The notes under the pieces are model-generated. The model did not search any database, had not been told where the DNA came from, and worked only from the letters and a program-made list of their open reading frames with translations. 64,000 bases of DNA from Candidatus Bathyarchaeum tardum (GTDB taxonomy: Archaea > Thermoproteota > Bathyarchaeia > Bathyarchaeales > Bathyarchaeaceae), in the NCBI GenBank assembly GCA_029762755.1, contig JARVGH010000006.1, forward strand, positions 124,001 through 188,000, read 5' to 3'. This document shows positions 7,917-15,824 of this stretch, piece by piece; positions within the stretch are counted from its first letter, which is position 1; every line of letters begins with the position of its first letter. Made by a program: the position numbers and the translations under genes.

Positions 7917-9080
7917 TTATTCCACCACCTTTTTGTAAACCTCAACAGTTTTCATAGCTACTGCTTCCCAACTATAAGCCTTGTGGAGCTTTTCTTTCGC
8001 ATTCTTAGTTAAATATTTAGCATGGTCCGGGTCAGAAAGCACTTTATCAATTCCCCACGCAAGGGATTCAGGGCTTCTTGGATAAACAAAAACTCCAGTT
8101 TCGTCATGGTCGATAACTTCAGCTAAACCACCTACTTGACTCGCTACAACTGGAACTCCAGTTGCCATTCCTTCTAAGGCTACAATTCCAAAGGGTTCAT
8201 AAACAGAAGGTACAACCAACACATCGGCGCTTGTCATTAACTCGATTACTTGTTTGTCTGAAGCAAAACCCGTAAATGCAATCTTGTTTCCATGACCACT
8301 TTCTTGAGCTTCTGCTTCCAGAATGTCGCGCGACCAGCCTTCTCCTACGATAATAAATTTTGCTTCTGGATACCGTTTGGCGATAAGGGGTATCGCCCGA
8401 ATGAAATATTCCACTCCTTTTTGGGGAACCAAACGCCCTACACATAGAATCAGTTTTTCACCCCATCCTACTCCGTAACGTTCTCTTACTTCTCCACGGT
8501 CTACTGGAATTTCGTAATTTGCGGCATCTATGGCGTTTGGAATAATATCCACTTTTTCTCGGGGGAGATTAAAGTGGTCACAGATTTCGTTTTTCATTGA
8601 CTGGCTGCAAACTATTACGCGATCTGCTTCGTAGGTTGCCCACCATTCTATTCCGTTAATAGAAAATGAGTCTGGGCTGTGGAGTCCTTGCGCTCTGCCG
8701 ACTTCGGTGCTGTGCATTGTAAGCACAATGGGTTTTTTCAGGTAATGTTTAAAGGAGATTCCTGAAAATGCTGCCAGCCAGTCATGAATGTGCATTACGT
8801 CAAAATCAACTGTCTTTGTTATGTCAGCCATTCGTTTTGACAAAAAGTGATTGAACATTAATACCCATGTCAGAAAATTCGGGTGACCTAATTCTGTGGA
8901 CGCCCTGTATACTTTGATGCCGTCCATTTCTTCGTAGTTGGGGGCTCCTGGAAAATCAAGGGTAAACAGGTGAACATCATGTTTTTGTTTAACTAGGGCT
9001 TTTGCTAAGCCTTCACAGTGGCGGGCTATTCCTCCTACTACCCTTGGAGGATATTCCCATGTTAGTGTGCCCACTTTCAT
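7917..9080 (-). CDS. GT4 glycosyltransferase, glycogen synthase-like
   Basis: The protein has 387 residues and GT-B fold, paralogous to the GT4 at 5293-6567. It has the N-terminal loop MKVGTLTWEYPPRVVGGIARH, HIHDWLAAFSG, the donor-site VGRLVPQKGVEYFI, and the Ex7E motif in YEPFGIVALE. It is likely to extend alpha-glucan from a nucleotide sugar; a role in polysaccharide or glycolipid assembly cannot be excluded. ATG 9080 is preceded by CTGGTGA. It heads a two-gene unit with the winged-helix regulator. Confidence 0.87.
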   Translation of the reverse strand: MKVGTLTWEYPPRVVGGIARHCEGLAKALVKQKHDVHLFTLDFPGAPNYEEMDGIKVYRASTELGHPNFLTWVLMFNHFLSKRMADITKTVDFDVMHIHDWLAAFSGISFKHYLKKPIVLTMHSTEVGRAQGLHSPDSFSINGIEWWATYEADRVIVCSQSMKNEICDHFNLPREKVDIIPNAIDAANYEIPVDRGEVRERYGVGWGEKLILCVGRLVPQKGVEYFIRAIPLIAKRYPEAKFIIVGEGWSRDILEAEAQESGHGNKIAFTGFASDKQVIELMTSADVLVVPSVYEPFGIVALEGMATGVPVVASQVGGLAEVIDHDETGVFVYPRSPESLAWGIDKVLSDPDHAKYLTKNAKEKLHKAYSWEAVAMKTVEVYKKVVE

Positions 9081-9176
9081 TTTTGTTCACCAGATTTACT
9101 TGTATAGTTGTAAAATAAGTTAATATATTATTCAGTTTTTTGGGCATAAAAAGAATATGTCTGTTCAGATAAAACC

Positions 9177-9941
9177 ATGATTTTGGTGGCGACATTATTG
9201 AAAGAAAGATGGTTGCTTGTGATGGGGGTGGCTCTTTTAACTGTAGTTTTTTCAAGTGCTTTTTGTGTGCTTTGGTCCATTCAAACAAACAACGAGATAA
9301 TGCCCGATACTGAAACTTTATTTCAACTTGAAACATTCAATACTTTTTGTTCAGGAAAATATGGTGGATATATGAGTTACCAGGAATTGGCTGAACATGG
9401 TGACTTTGGCATCGGTACATTCGATAAACTGGATGGAGAAATGATTGCATTGGATAGAGTCTTTTATCAAATTCCTTTTGATGGAAACCCTAAACAGGTT
9501 GATCCTAACATGACTGCTCCAAATGCTACTGTTACTTTCTTTGATGCAGATGAAACCAAAACTCTAATTGGTCCAGTAAACTATTCTGAAATTCAAACAA
9601 ATATTCTAAGTTTTATGCCCAAAAAAAATGCGATATATGCAATAAAAATAAGTGGAAACTGCCTTTATGCCCAAACTAGAAGCGTTCCTGCACAAACTAA
9701 ACCGTATCCTATACTTGCAGATGTTGTAAAAAACCAGTCAGTTTTTGATTTAACCAATGTTTTCGCAACTGCGGTGGGTTTTTGGTTCCCAAGCAGCATG
9801 GACGACGTCGATTATGCAGGATTTCATTTCCATTTAATAACTGATGATCATTCTGCTGGCGGACACTTGTTAGAATTCATCATAGAAAATGCCACTATAG
9901 AAATAGATCAAATAAACAACTTCAATTTAGTATTGCCTTAA
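9177..9941 (+). CDS. Membrane-anchored alpha-acetolactate decarboxylase
   Basis: The protein has 254 residues. After a hydrophobic N-terminal anchor or signal (about residues 13-33), the rest matches acetolactate decarboxylase (AlsD/BudA): TFDKLDGEMIALD near residues 79-91 and GFWFPS. The metal ligands FHFH and GGH place His217, His219 and His230 with the 2- and 11-residue spacing of the Brevibacillus enzyme. It converts 2-acetolactate to acetoin. The anchor suggests action outside the membrane, as in secreted bacterial forms. The start may instead be TTG 9198, which follows GGTGG. Confidence 0.85.
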   Translation: MILVATLLKERWLLVMGVALLTVVFSSAFCVLWSIQTNNEIMPDTETLFQLETFNTFCSGKYGGYMSYQELAEHGDFGIGTFDKLDGEMIALDRVFYQIPFDGNPKQVDPNMTAPNATVTFFDADETKTLIGPVNYSEIQTNILSFMPKKNAIYAIKISGNCLYAQTRSVPAQTKPYPILADVVKNQSVFDLTNVFATAVGFWFPSSMDDVDYAGFHFHLITDDHSAGGHLLEFIIENATIEIDQINNFNLVLP

Positions 9942-9977
9942 ACCAAAAATTGTGAATCAATTATTGAGGGAACAAAT

Positions 9978-10754
9978 ATCGTAAATTCAAAAGAAAATGG
10001 GATCTATGGAAACAAATGGAAAACCATCCACAACGGATACTTCTCTGACCGAAGTATAGCTTTTCCCTTTATAGAAGTAATCAAACAAGCAATACGAACA
10101 AACCATCCCCAAATGGTAGCAGACCTTGGAGGTGGGACAGGTTTTATCTTAAAACAGCTCCTAAACCAACAAGAGGTTCCCGAATCAATAAAATTAGTTA
10201 ATGTAGACGCATCACCTTTGCAGCTTTCAGAAATTAGAGACCATCGAATAAAACACATTCAAACATCAATTGAGCAAATCACAAGAGAACAGCTTCAACC
10301 AAACGAAAATAGGCTGATGTTAATTTCCCGGTCGATTCTTCATTATTTTGGGGCAAAAGGTCTCAAACCTGTATTGCAGCACATTCGAAATCAACTTAAA
10401 ACAGGTGAAATCTTTATTCATCAGTCTGCTTGCTTTCAAAACCAAAGAGATGCCAAATGCTTGAATTTACTGTACAACTTAATGGGCACCCAAAAATGGT
10501 ACACCACAACAAATGACCTAAAATCTATATTAACTCAAGTAGGATTCCATGTGTACAGCATATGCCAAGCAGCTGAACTCCAACTTAACTCTACTGAATT
10601 GACCGAAAGATACGGTCTTTCTCCTTATCAAATTCAAGAGATTCAAAAACAAATAAGTCAACAATTCAGACAAAAATCTTCAGTCTACACTTGCTCCATG
10701 GAACATTTCACGGCTTGGTTACATTACAACATTTTTAGCTGTATAGCAATTTAA
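9978..10754 (+). CDS. Class I SAM methyltransferase, no normal start codon
   Basis: The Rossmann motif I DLGGGTGF, an acidic VNVDASP strand end and a C-terminal helical part mark a class I SAM methyltransferase. The first ATG in frame (10113) falls immediately before motif I and would remove the usual N-terminal helices. The frame stays open upstream to a stop at 9939 and encodes plausible family sequence (GNKWKTIHNGYFSDRSIAF). That upstream stretch has no ATG, GTG or TTG. GAGGG (9966-9970) lies 7 bases before an ATC at 9978, which I propose tentatively as the start. A point mutation or assembly error are alternatives. The substrate is unknown. Confidence 0.65.
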   Translation: MVNSKENGIYGNKWKTIHNGYFSDRSIAFPFIEVIKQAIRTNHPQMVADLGGGTGFILKQLLNQQEVPESIKLVNVDASPLQLSEIRDHRIKHIQTSIEQITREQLQPNENRLMLISRSILHYFGAKGLKPVLQHIRNQLKTGEIFIHQSACFQNQRDAKCLNLLYNLMGTQKWYTTTNDLKSILTQVGFHVYSICQAAELQLNSTELTERYGLSPYQIQEIQKQISQQFRQKSSVYTCSMEHFTAWLHYNIFSCIAI

Positions 10755-10782
10755 ACTATCCAATTTTTATCAAAATGTGGGT

Positions 10783-10790
10783 TTATAAGA
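10783..10790 (+). promoter_or_regulatory. TATA box of the LMW phosphatase gene
   Basis: TTTATAAG at 10783-10790 would direct initiation near 10812. This is at or just after the first in-frame ATG (10809) and supports the downstream GTG start at 10830. Confidence 0.5.
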
Positions 10791-10829
10791 TTCCACGCAA
10801 GTAACAACATGAAAGTGAAGGTGCATTAC

Positions 10830-11228
10830 GTGAAAATACTGTTTGTTTGCTCAGGGAACGCTTGTAGAAGCCCATTAGCTGATGCTTTGCTAAAAAAATT
10901 GCGACCCGACGTTGACGTTGATTCTGCGGGAACTTATCCTTATTACAAAGTTGTTGATTTGACCCGAAGATACGCCGAGCAAGAGGGTGTGGCAGATTTT
11001 TTAAAAAAGGTTCCAGACGATATAGATTCTAAGAATCTACTTGATTATAATTTGATAATTGCAATGGAAGAGGAACACGAACAAGCAGTGTTGAATCAGT
11101 CACCTGAATGTGTAGACAAAGTTGTAGTTTGGCACATCAACGATCCCTATAAGCTGCCTTACAAACAAGCTTCAAAAGAGTTTGACCGCATAAAAAGTAA
11201 GGTTGTGAATTTAGCAAAATCCCTTTAG
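10830..11228 (+). CDS. Low-molecular-weight protein tyrosine phosphatase
   Basis: The protein has about 132 residues. The P-loop VCSGNACRS near the N-terminus provides the CX5R motif (Cys7, Arg13), with the general acid expected in the NDPYKLP loop. Related enzymes dephosphorylate phosphotyrosine, or act as arsenate reductases when extra cysteines are placed correctly; the nearby TATA box and AAGGTG 7 bases upstream favour GTG 10830 over ATG 10809. It is a single gene followed by the cobalt transporter operon. Confidence 0.85.
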   Translation: MKILFVCSGNACRSPLADALLKKLRPDVDVDSAGTYPYYKVVDLTRRYAEQEGVADFLKKVPDDIDSKNLLDYNLIIAMEEEHEQAVLNQSPECVDKVVVWHINDPYKLPYKQASKEFDRIKSKVVNLAKSL

Positions 11229-11314
11229 AGGTTTAAAGTTACATTTTCTTTGGAAAGAATCATTTTTTCATTTGTTGCTTCTATTCAACTTCTATTAAAC
11301 TTTGGTTGAAACAA

Positions 11315-11323
11315 ATTATATAT
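11315..11323 (+). promoter_or_regulatory. TATA box of the cbiMNQO operon
   Basis: ATTATATAT lies about 38 bases upstream of the cbiM ATG and would give a leader of roughly 15-20 bases. No recognisable cobalamin riboswitch is seen in the 132-base gap. Confidence 0.5.
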
Positions 11324-11360
11324 GCAACTGGATGGCTTATCCGGGTTCAGTGATTAATTT

Positions 11361-12044
11361 ATGCATATTATGGAAGGCTTTCTGCCAAGCCCTTGGTGGG
11401 AACTTTGGACGATAGTAATGATACCCGTAGTAATATATGGAATTTACAGAATCTCCCTTGTTACAAAAAACAACCCGAAAACAAAACCTCTTCTTGCACT
11501 TGTTGGCGCTTTTATCTTTGTTTTGTCTGCTTTGAAACTTCCCTCAGTAACTGGTAGCTGTTCGCATCCAACTGGTTCAGGTTTAGCTGCGGTAATCTTT
11601 GGACCCGCAATCGCAGCGGTTCTTTCAATGCTAGTATTAGTGTTCCAAGCCCTGCTTCTTGCCCATGGCGGTTTGACCACATTAGGTGCTAACGTAGTTT
11701 CAATGGGAATTGTTGGACCAGTTGTAGCCTATGGAACTTGGGTAATCTGCAAAAAAGCAAAGGTACCTAGTTCCTTTGGAGTATTTCTTGCAGTTGCATT
11801 AGGTAACCTGTTAACATACGTTGCGACTTCAGTACAGCTTGCTTTGGCTTTTCCTACAGCTGCTGGTTTCTTGGATGCCTTTGCAAAGTTTGGAACCGTA
11901 TTTGCTGTAACACAAATTCCTTTAGCAATTGCTGAAGGAATATTGGCAGTCTTCTTATTTGACTTCTTAGTGAAGTACAAAGGAAAACTTTTGAATACAA
12001 TAGGGGCAGTTAACTTGCCCTCAGCCCTAACGCGAGGAAACTAA
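11361..12044 (+). CDS. cbiM: Cobalt ECF transporter substrate-binding membrane protein
   Basis: The protein has 227 residues and about six or seven transmembrane helices. The N-terminus MHIMEGFLP is the CbiM metal-chelating sequence; NikM proteins usually read MHIPDG, so cobalt is the likelier ion. The conserved SVTGSCSHPTGSGLAAVIFGP stretch is also present. It is the S component of the energy-coupling-factor transporter in the cytoplasmic membrane. It is first in cbiMNQO, with cbiN 4 bases after its stop. Cobalt uptake would serve corrinoid synthesis, for example for a Wood-Ljungdahl pathway. Confidence 0.95.
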   Translation: MHIMEGFLPSPWWELWTIVMIPVVIYGIYRISLVTKNNPKTKPLLALVGAFIFVLSALKLPSVTGSCSHPTGSGLAAVIFGPAIAAVLSMLVLVFQALLLAHGGLTTLGANVVSMGIVGPVVAYGTWVICKKAKVPSSFGVFLAVALGNLLTYVATSVQLALAFPTAAGFLDAFAKFGTVFAVTQIPLAIAEGILAVFLFDFLVKYKGKLLNTIGAVNLPSALTRGN

Positions 12045-12047
12045 ACA

Positions 12048-12329
12048 ATGGAAACCAAACACATCATCATGCTAGCAGCTGTTGTTGCATTAGTTCTTGT
12101 ACCTTTAATCTTAGTCCCAAACGCAGAATACGGCGGAGCTGACGGAGCAGCAGAAGACCTAATTTTAGAAACAGGTTACGAACCTTGGTTTGAATCCATT
12201 TGGGAACCTCCAAGTGGCGAAATTGAAAGCCTGTTGTTTGTAACCCAAGCAGCAATAGGTGCAATAATAATTGGATATTTCATTGGCTACGAAAAAGGGA
12301 AACGCGCCCCACGGGAAGACACAGATTAA
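12048..12329 (+). CDS. cbiN: Cobalt transport protein CbiN
   Basis: The protein has 93 residues. Two transmembrane helices (about 7-25 and 63-82) flank an extracytoplasmic loop with EYGGADGAAEDLI and a Trp/Pro-rich segment, the typical CbiN arrangement. It is the small accessory subunit needed with CbiM for cobalt loading. It sits between cbiM and cbiQ in a tight operon. Confidence 0.92.
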   Translation: METKHIIMLAAVVALVLVPLILVPNAEYGGADGAAEDLILETGYEPWFESIWEPPSGEIESLLFVTQAAIGAIIIGYFIGYEKGKRAPREDTD

Positions 12330-12356
12330 ATATCTATACCTCTGAGAATATAGGCT

Positions 12357-13160
12357 ATGCAGTTCGGTCAAATAGGCGCACGCGTTGACAGATACGCGTA
12401 CACTAATAATTTAGCTAAAACTTCACCTGCAACTAAACTCTTGTTTGCCCTTTCTGTTCTGGTAATCTCTGTAGCGTCTCCATCTCCAATAATACCGTTT
12501 TTTGTTTTTTTCATAAATTTAGCATTGCTTTTGTTGTATGCCAAAATCCCTGCTCATTTTTATTGGAAAATGTTGTTGTACCCCCTTGCAACTGCTCTAT
12601 TAAGTTGTGTATTGATTGCCCTTTTCTTTGGTTACGGTGAGTCATTAATGGAAATTGCTACTCCATGGTTCAGTTGGACAATCTTCAAAAGTGGCGTTAC
12701 AATGGCTGTAGCAACCTTTCTGCGGGTTGCAGGAGGGATTTCTTGCTTATATTTTCTTGTTTTAACTACTCCCATAACTGACATTCTGATCTTGCTCAGA
12801 AGAATCCATGTTCCTCAGATTTTGATTGAAATGTCCCTTTTGATTTACCGTTACATCTTTCTTTTGCTTGAAATTGCATCTCAAATGAACACCGCTCAAG
12901 AGATGCGCCTTGGGAACACAAACTGGATCAGCAAAATCAAATCAACAGCCCTGCTCGCGGGAAACCTGTTCATTAGAACTTTGGAACAAGGAGAACGCAC
13001 CTTCACAGCGATGAGCGCCCGAGGCTATGACGGAGAAATCCAAATCCTAGACGACTTACCTAATTCAAGGCTTTGGTTGGTTATCGGAATACTTTTTTTT
13101 GACGTTTTCTTGATACTGGCATCAGTTTTAACTGCATCGGGATGGAGTTTGATAACCTAA
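12357..13160 (+). CDS. cbiQ: Cobalt ECF transporter T component CbiQ
   Basis: The protein has 267 residues and about five transmembrane helices. It contains the coupling motif region (AQEMRLG, then ERTFTAMSARGYDG), where the Ala-Arg-Gly signature of T components contacts the ATPase. It couples CbiO ATP hydrolysis to CbiMN. The stop overlaps the start of cbiO (TAATG at 13158-13162). Confidence 0.94.
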   Translation: MQFGQIGARVDRYAYTNNLAKTSPATKLLFALSVLVISVASPSPIIPFFVFFINLALLLLYAKIPAHFYWKMLLYPLATALLSCVLIALFFGYGESLMEIATPWFSWTIFKSGVTMAVATFLRVAGGISCLYFLVLTTPITDILILLRRIHVPQILIEMSLLIYRYIFLLLEIASQMNTAQEMRLGNTNWISKIKSTALLAGNLFIRTLEQGERTFTAMSARGYDGEIQILDDLPNSRLWLVIGILFFDVFLILASVLTASGWSLIT

Positions 13161-14020
13161 TGTCCTTTCGTTTAGAAAATGTTTCCCACAAATACGACGA
13201 CGGAACCCTTGCCCTCAACGATGCAACAACCTGCTTTCCCAAAGGTGACCGAACTGCCCTTCTAGGCACCAACGGTTCAGGAAAAACAACATTGCTTCTT
13301 CATCTAAATGGAATACTGGAACCAACATCTGGAACCGTTTACTTTGAAGACACTCCATTAGACTACAAGTCGGATTCGTTACGCAAACTACGAAAACGTG
13401 TAGGATACGTTTTTCAGGACCCAAACGACCAACTGTTTGCTCCAACAGTAAAACAAGATGTAGCCTTTGGTCCTTTGAATCTCAGAATGTCTCCGGACGA
13501 AATTAAAACTTCTGTTAAGGAAGCCCTTGAAATTGTGGGCATGACCAAATTTGCTGAAAAACCCCCCCATTTTCTGAGTTTAGGACAAAAAAAACGGGTT
13601 GCTTTGGCAGGAGTACTTGCAATGCATCCTGAAGTTATTGTAATGGATGAGCCTACCTCTAATTTGGATCCACGGGCATCTAGTGAGATTTTGCATTTGC
13701 TATTAAAATTAAACAAAGAATCAGGAATAACTTTGATAATGGCCACCCATGACGTGGATATGGTTCCTTTGTTTGCTAACAAAGTTTGCATTCTTAGTAA
13801 AAGCAAGATTGTAGTCGAAGGCTCACCTAACGAAATCTTTTCTAACACTAAACTTATACGGGATGTTAATTTGCGGTCACCTCGCCTTACCCATCTTTTT
13901 GAAATTTTATGCAACGAAGACAAACTTCCAATTGATGGCCCTCTTCCTCTTACAATCGGTCAAGCAAGAAAACAAATTCTTGACCTTTTAAATTCAAAAA
14001 CCAAAAACCAACCTGATTAA
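13160..14020 (+). CDS. cbiO: Cobalt ECF transporter ATPase CbiO
   Basis: The protein has 286 residues. Walker A is GTNGSGKT at 36-43, the Q-loop is VFQDPNDQLF, the signature is LSLGQKKRVALAG, Walker B is VIVMDEPTS, and the switch His is in ATHD. The QDPNDQLF block is characteristic of ECF-type ATPases. The start is ATG 13160, overlapping the cbiQ stop; the ATG at 13142 would add six unlike residues. It ends the cbiMNQO operon. Confidence 0.95.
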   Translation: MSFRLENVSHKYDDGTLALNDATTCFPKGDRTALLGTNGSGKTTLLLHLNGILEPTSGTVYFEDTPLDYKSDSLRKLRKRVGYVFQDPNDQLFAPTVKQDVAFGPLNLRMSPDEIKTSVKEALEIVGMTKFAEKPPHFLSLGQKKRVALAGVLAMHPEVIVMDEPTSNLDPRASSEILHLLLKLNKESGITLIMATHDVDMVPLFANKVCILSKSKIVVEGSPNEIFSNTKLIRDVNLRSPRLTHLFEILCNEDKLPIDGPLPLTIGQARKQILDLLNSKTKNQPD

Positions 14021-14057
14021 TATGCCAAACTAAATTGGTTTGAAATTATGACGATCT

Positions 14058-14168
14058 TGTTCAATCCTTGTTTTAATGGATTTTCTATTTCGACGCAACA
14101 AACATGCCAAACTGCGCCTATCAGGGGGAAAGTTTCAATCCTTGTTTTAATGGATTTTCTATTTCGAC
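14058..14168 (-). CRISPR. Two-repeat, one-spacer CRISPR remnant
   Basis: Two 37-base repeats (14058-14094 and 14132-14168) share an identical 35-base core and flank one 37-base spacer (14095-14131). Read on the minus strand, the intact repeat ends in GGATTGAAAC, the usual 5' handle of type I and III archaeal crRNAs. It has a short internal AATCC/GGATT inverted pair. The leader-distal copy differs at its last two bases, as terminal repeats often do. No cas gene lies in the window, so any Cas proteins must act in trans. Confidence 0.8.
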
Positions 14169-14250
14169 AGTATCTATTTTCAGCTTATTTTGGTTTTTTA
14201 CTCCGTGTCTTGTTTTTCGCCATCTCTTTTTATTGAAGCCCTTATAAAGA
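14169..14250 (-). promoter_or_regulatory. Probable CRISPR leader with TATA box
   Basis: The AT-rich stretch next to the intact repeat is the expected leader side for the minus orientation. CTTTATAAG at 14241-14249 on the minus strand is a plausible TATA box. Initiation near 14217 would give about 50 bases of leader before the first repeat. Confidence 0.45.
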
Positions 14251-14427
14251 TGTGCCATTTTCTACAAAAATTTTTGTGGTTTGCTCTATTAAGAAGCATA
14301 ATTGTTTTTAGGGCAAAAAGAAGCAAAACTTAAGCGATTTTTGCTTTCTATAATTAATTAATGTGTGTCAGCCGTTAGCCGTAAGAATTTCGCTGTGTAT
14401 TTGTCTGTAAATAGTCTGCATATCTGT

Positions 14428-14652
14428 TTAGATAAAAATAACAAATGAAAAATACAATGCCACGTAATACCACAATAGCACTAAAAAAACAAAGCTATGA
14501 TATATGCTAGAACCTGCTGTTTCTATCCCCATACTGAACAGTAAGCCTTCGGTGTTTAATGGCGTGTTGATATTGTTAAGAACTGCACCAACTACCAAAA
14601 GTCCAAAGAATAAACAAACAATTAGTATTGTTAATTCTTTTTCCTGTCCCAT
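14428..14652 (-). CDS. Small two-helix membrane protein
   Basis: The protein has 74 residues and two strongly hydrophobic segments (about 8-25 and 53-73) joined by a polar loop. No family is recognised. It is transcribed away from the L3 gene, starting at ATG 14652 just left of the ribosomal promoter. Confidence 0.5.
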   Translation of the reverse strand: MGQEKELTILIVCLFFGLLVVGAVLNNINTPLNTEGLLFSMGIETAGSSIYHSFVFLVLLWYYVALYFSFVIFI

Positions 14653-14735
14653 TTTAGAGTCTCCTAATTAAATAAAAAAGGGGGAAGGGTGCAAAAAATC
14701 GGTAAAACAGTGGCGATATATCCACCGAATAGATA

Positions 14736-14747
14736 AAGTTTATAACC
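14736..14747 (+). promoter_or_regulatory. TATA box of the ribosomal protein operon
   Basis: The AAGTTTATAACC element lies about 55-66 bases upstream of the L3 ATG. Initiation near 14770 would leave about 33 bases of leader, including AAGGAT before the start. Confidence 0.5.
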
Positions 14748-14802
14748 TGACGTTATTATTGGAAAAGACGAACTGTAACTAAAACACAAGAAGGATATTA
14801 GC

Positions 14803-15810
14803 ATGGGTCATAGAAAAAAGTCTGCGCCTAAGCATGGTTCATTAGCGTATTTACCAAGAGGCCGTGCCAAACGAACGGTAGGAAGAATCCGTTTCTGGCC
14901 TAAAGTAGAAGAAGGACCGACAATGCTCGGTTTCATGGGTTACAAAGCTGGAATGACTCACATCAACATGATAGAGGACAAACCCGGCTCCCTACATATG
15001 GGAAAAGAAACTTCTCATCCAGCAACAATATTGGAAGTTCCCCCCGTAATTGTGTATGCAATTCGCACTTACACAAAAGACCAATATGGTCTACACACTT
15101 TCACGGAAGCATGGATGCAAAATCCGCCCAAAGATTTTGAACGATCGTTTGTGTTGCCTGAAGAATTCAAAACCGTGGAAAAACTCTTACAAATTGAAGA
15201 AAACCTCGAAAAAATTGCAGAAATCCGCGTTCTAGTAGCAACACAACCCCGCCTTGCATCTGTGCCAAAGAAAAAACCTGACTCCGCAGAAATCAAGGTT
15301 GATGGCGGTTCAATCCAAGAACAGTTTGATTACGCAAAAGGTTTACTCGGAAAAACTGTTTCAGTAACAGACATCTTTAAAGAAGGACAATTCATGGACG
15401 CAATAGCAATAACAAAAGGCAAAGGATTCCAAGGACCAGTAAAACGCTGGGGCGTCAACATTTTGCCCCGTAAATCCAGAAAAGGAAAACGAGCTGTTGC
15501 AGCAATTGCTCCATGGAAACCTGCCCGAGTACTTTACAGTGTTCCCCGGTCTGGACAGATGGGTTACCACCAAAGAACAGAATACAATAAACGTATCCTA
15601 AAAATTGGAATTGACGGAAAAGAAATTACTCCAAAAGGCGGTTTTGTAAGGTATGGAGAAGTTAAAGGAACTTACTTACTAGTTGATGGCAGCCTTCCAG
15701 GTCCAGCAAAACGTGTTGTAACATTACGGTTTCCAGCTCGTCCTCCAACTAAAACTGCTGAAGTATCCCCAAACATTACTTACATTTCTTTGGAGTCTAC
15801 ACAAAAATAA
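14803..15810 (+). CDS. rpl3: Large-subunit ribosomal protein uL3
   Basis: The protein has 335 residues, the archaeal and eukaryotic length. It begins MGHRKKSAPKHGSLAYLPRG, the conserved uL3 N-terminal extension, and contains GKGFQGPVKRWG and the W-loop region RKSRKGKRAVAAIAPWKPA that reaches the peptidyl-transferase centre. It is the first gene of the L3-L4-L23 run, 14 bases before L4. Confidence 0.97.
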   Translation: MGHRKKSAPKHGSLAYLPRGRAKRTVGRIRFWPKVEEGPTMLGFMGYKAGMTHINMIEDKPGSLHMGKETSHPATILEVPPVIVYAIRTYTKDQYGLHTFTEAWMQNPPKDFERSFVLPEEFKTVEKLLQIEENLEKIAEIRVLVATQPRLASVPKKKPDSAEIKVDGGSIQEQFDYAKGLLGKTVSVTDIFKEGQFMDAIAITKGKGFQGPVKRWGVNILPRKSRKGKRAVAAIAPWKPARVLYSVPRSGQMGYHQRTEYNKRILKIGIDGKEITPKGGFVRYGEVKGTYLLVDGSLPGPAKRVVTLRFPARPPTKTAEVSPNITYISLESTQK

Positions 15811-15824
15811 TTGGTGAATAAACA

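Noticed and set aside
11229-11360. Possible cobalamin riboswitch upstream of cbiM
   Set aside because: No recognisable B12-box-like conserved sequence or strong paired structure was seen; a plain TATA promoter explains the gap.
13414-13923. 169-codon minus-strand frame across cbiO
   Set aside because: It lies opposite a clear ABC ATPase with all motifs in order and is an antisense shadow.
14048-14236. 62-codon plus-strand frame covering the CRISPR repeats
   Set aside because: Its repeated residues (FNPCFNGFSIS and VSILVLMDFLF) merely come from translating the two direct repeats in two frames.
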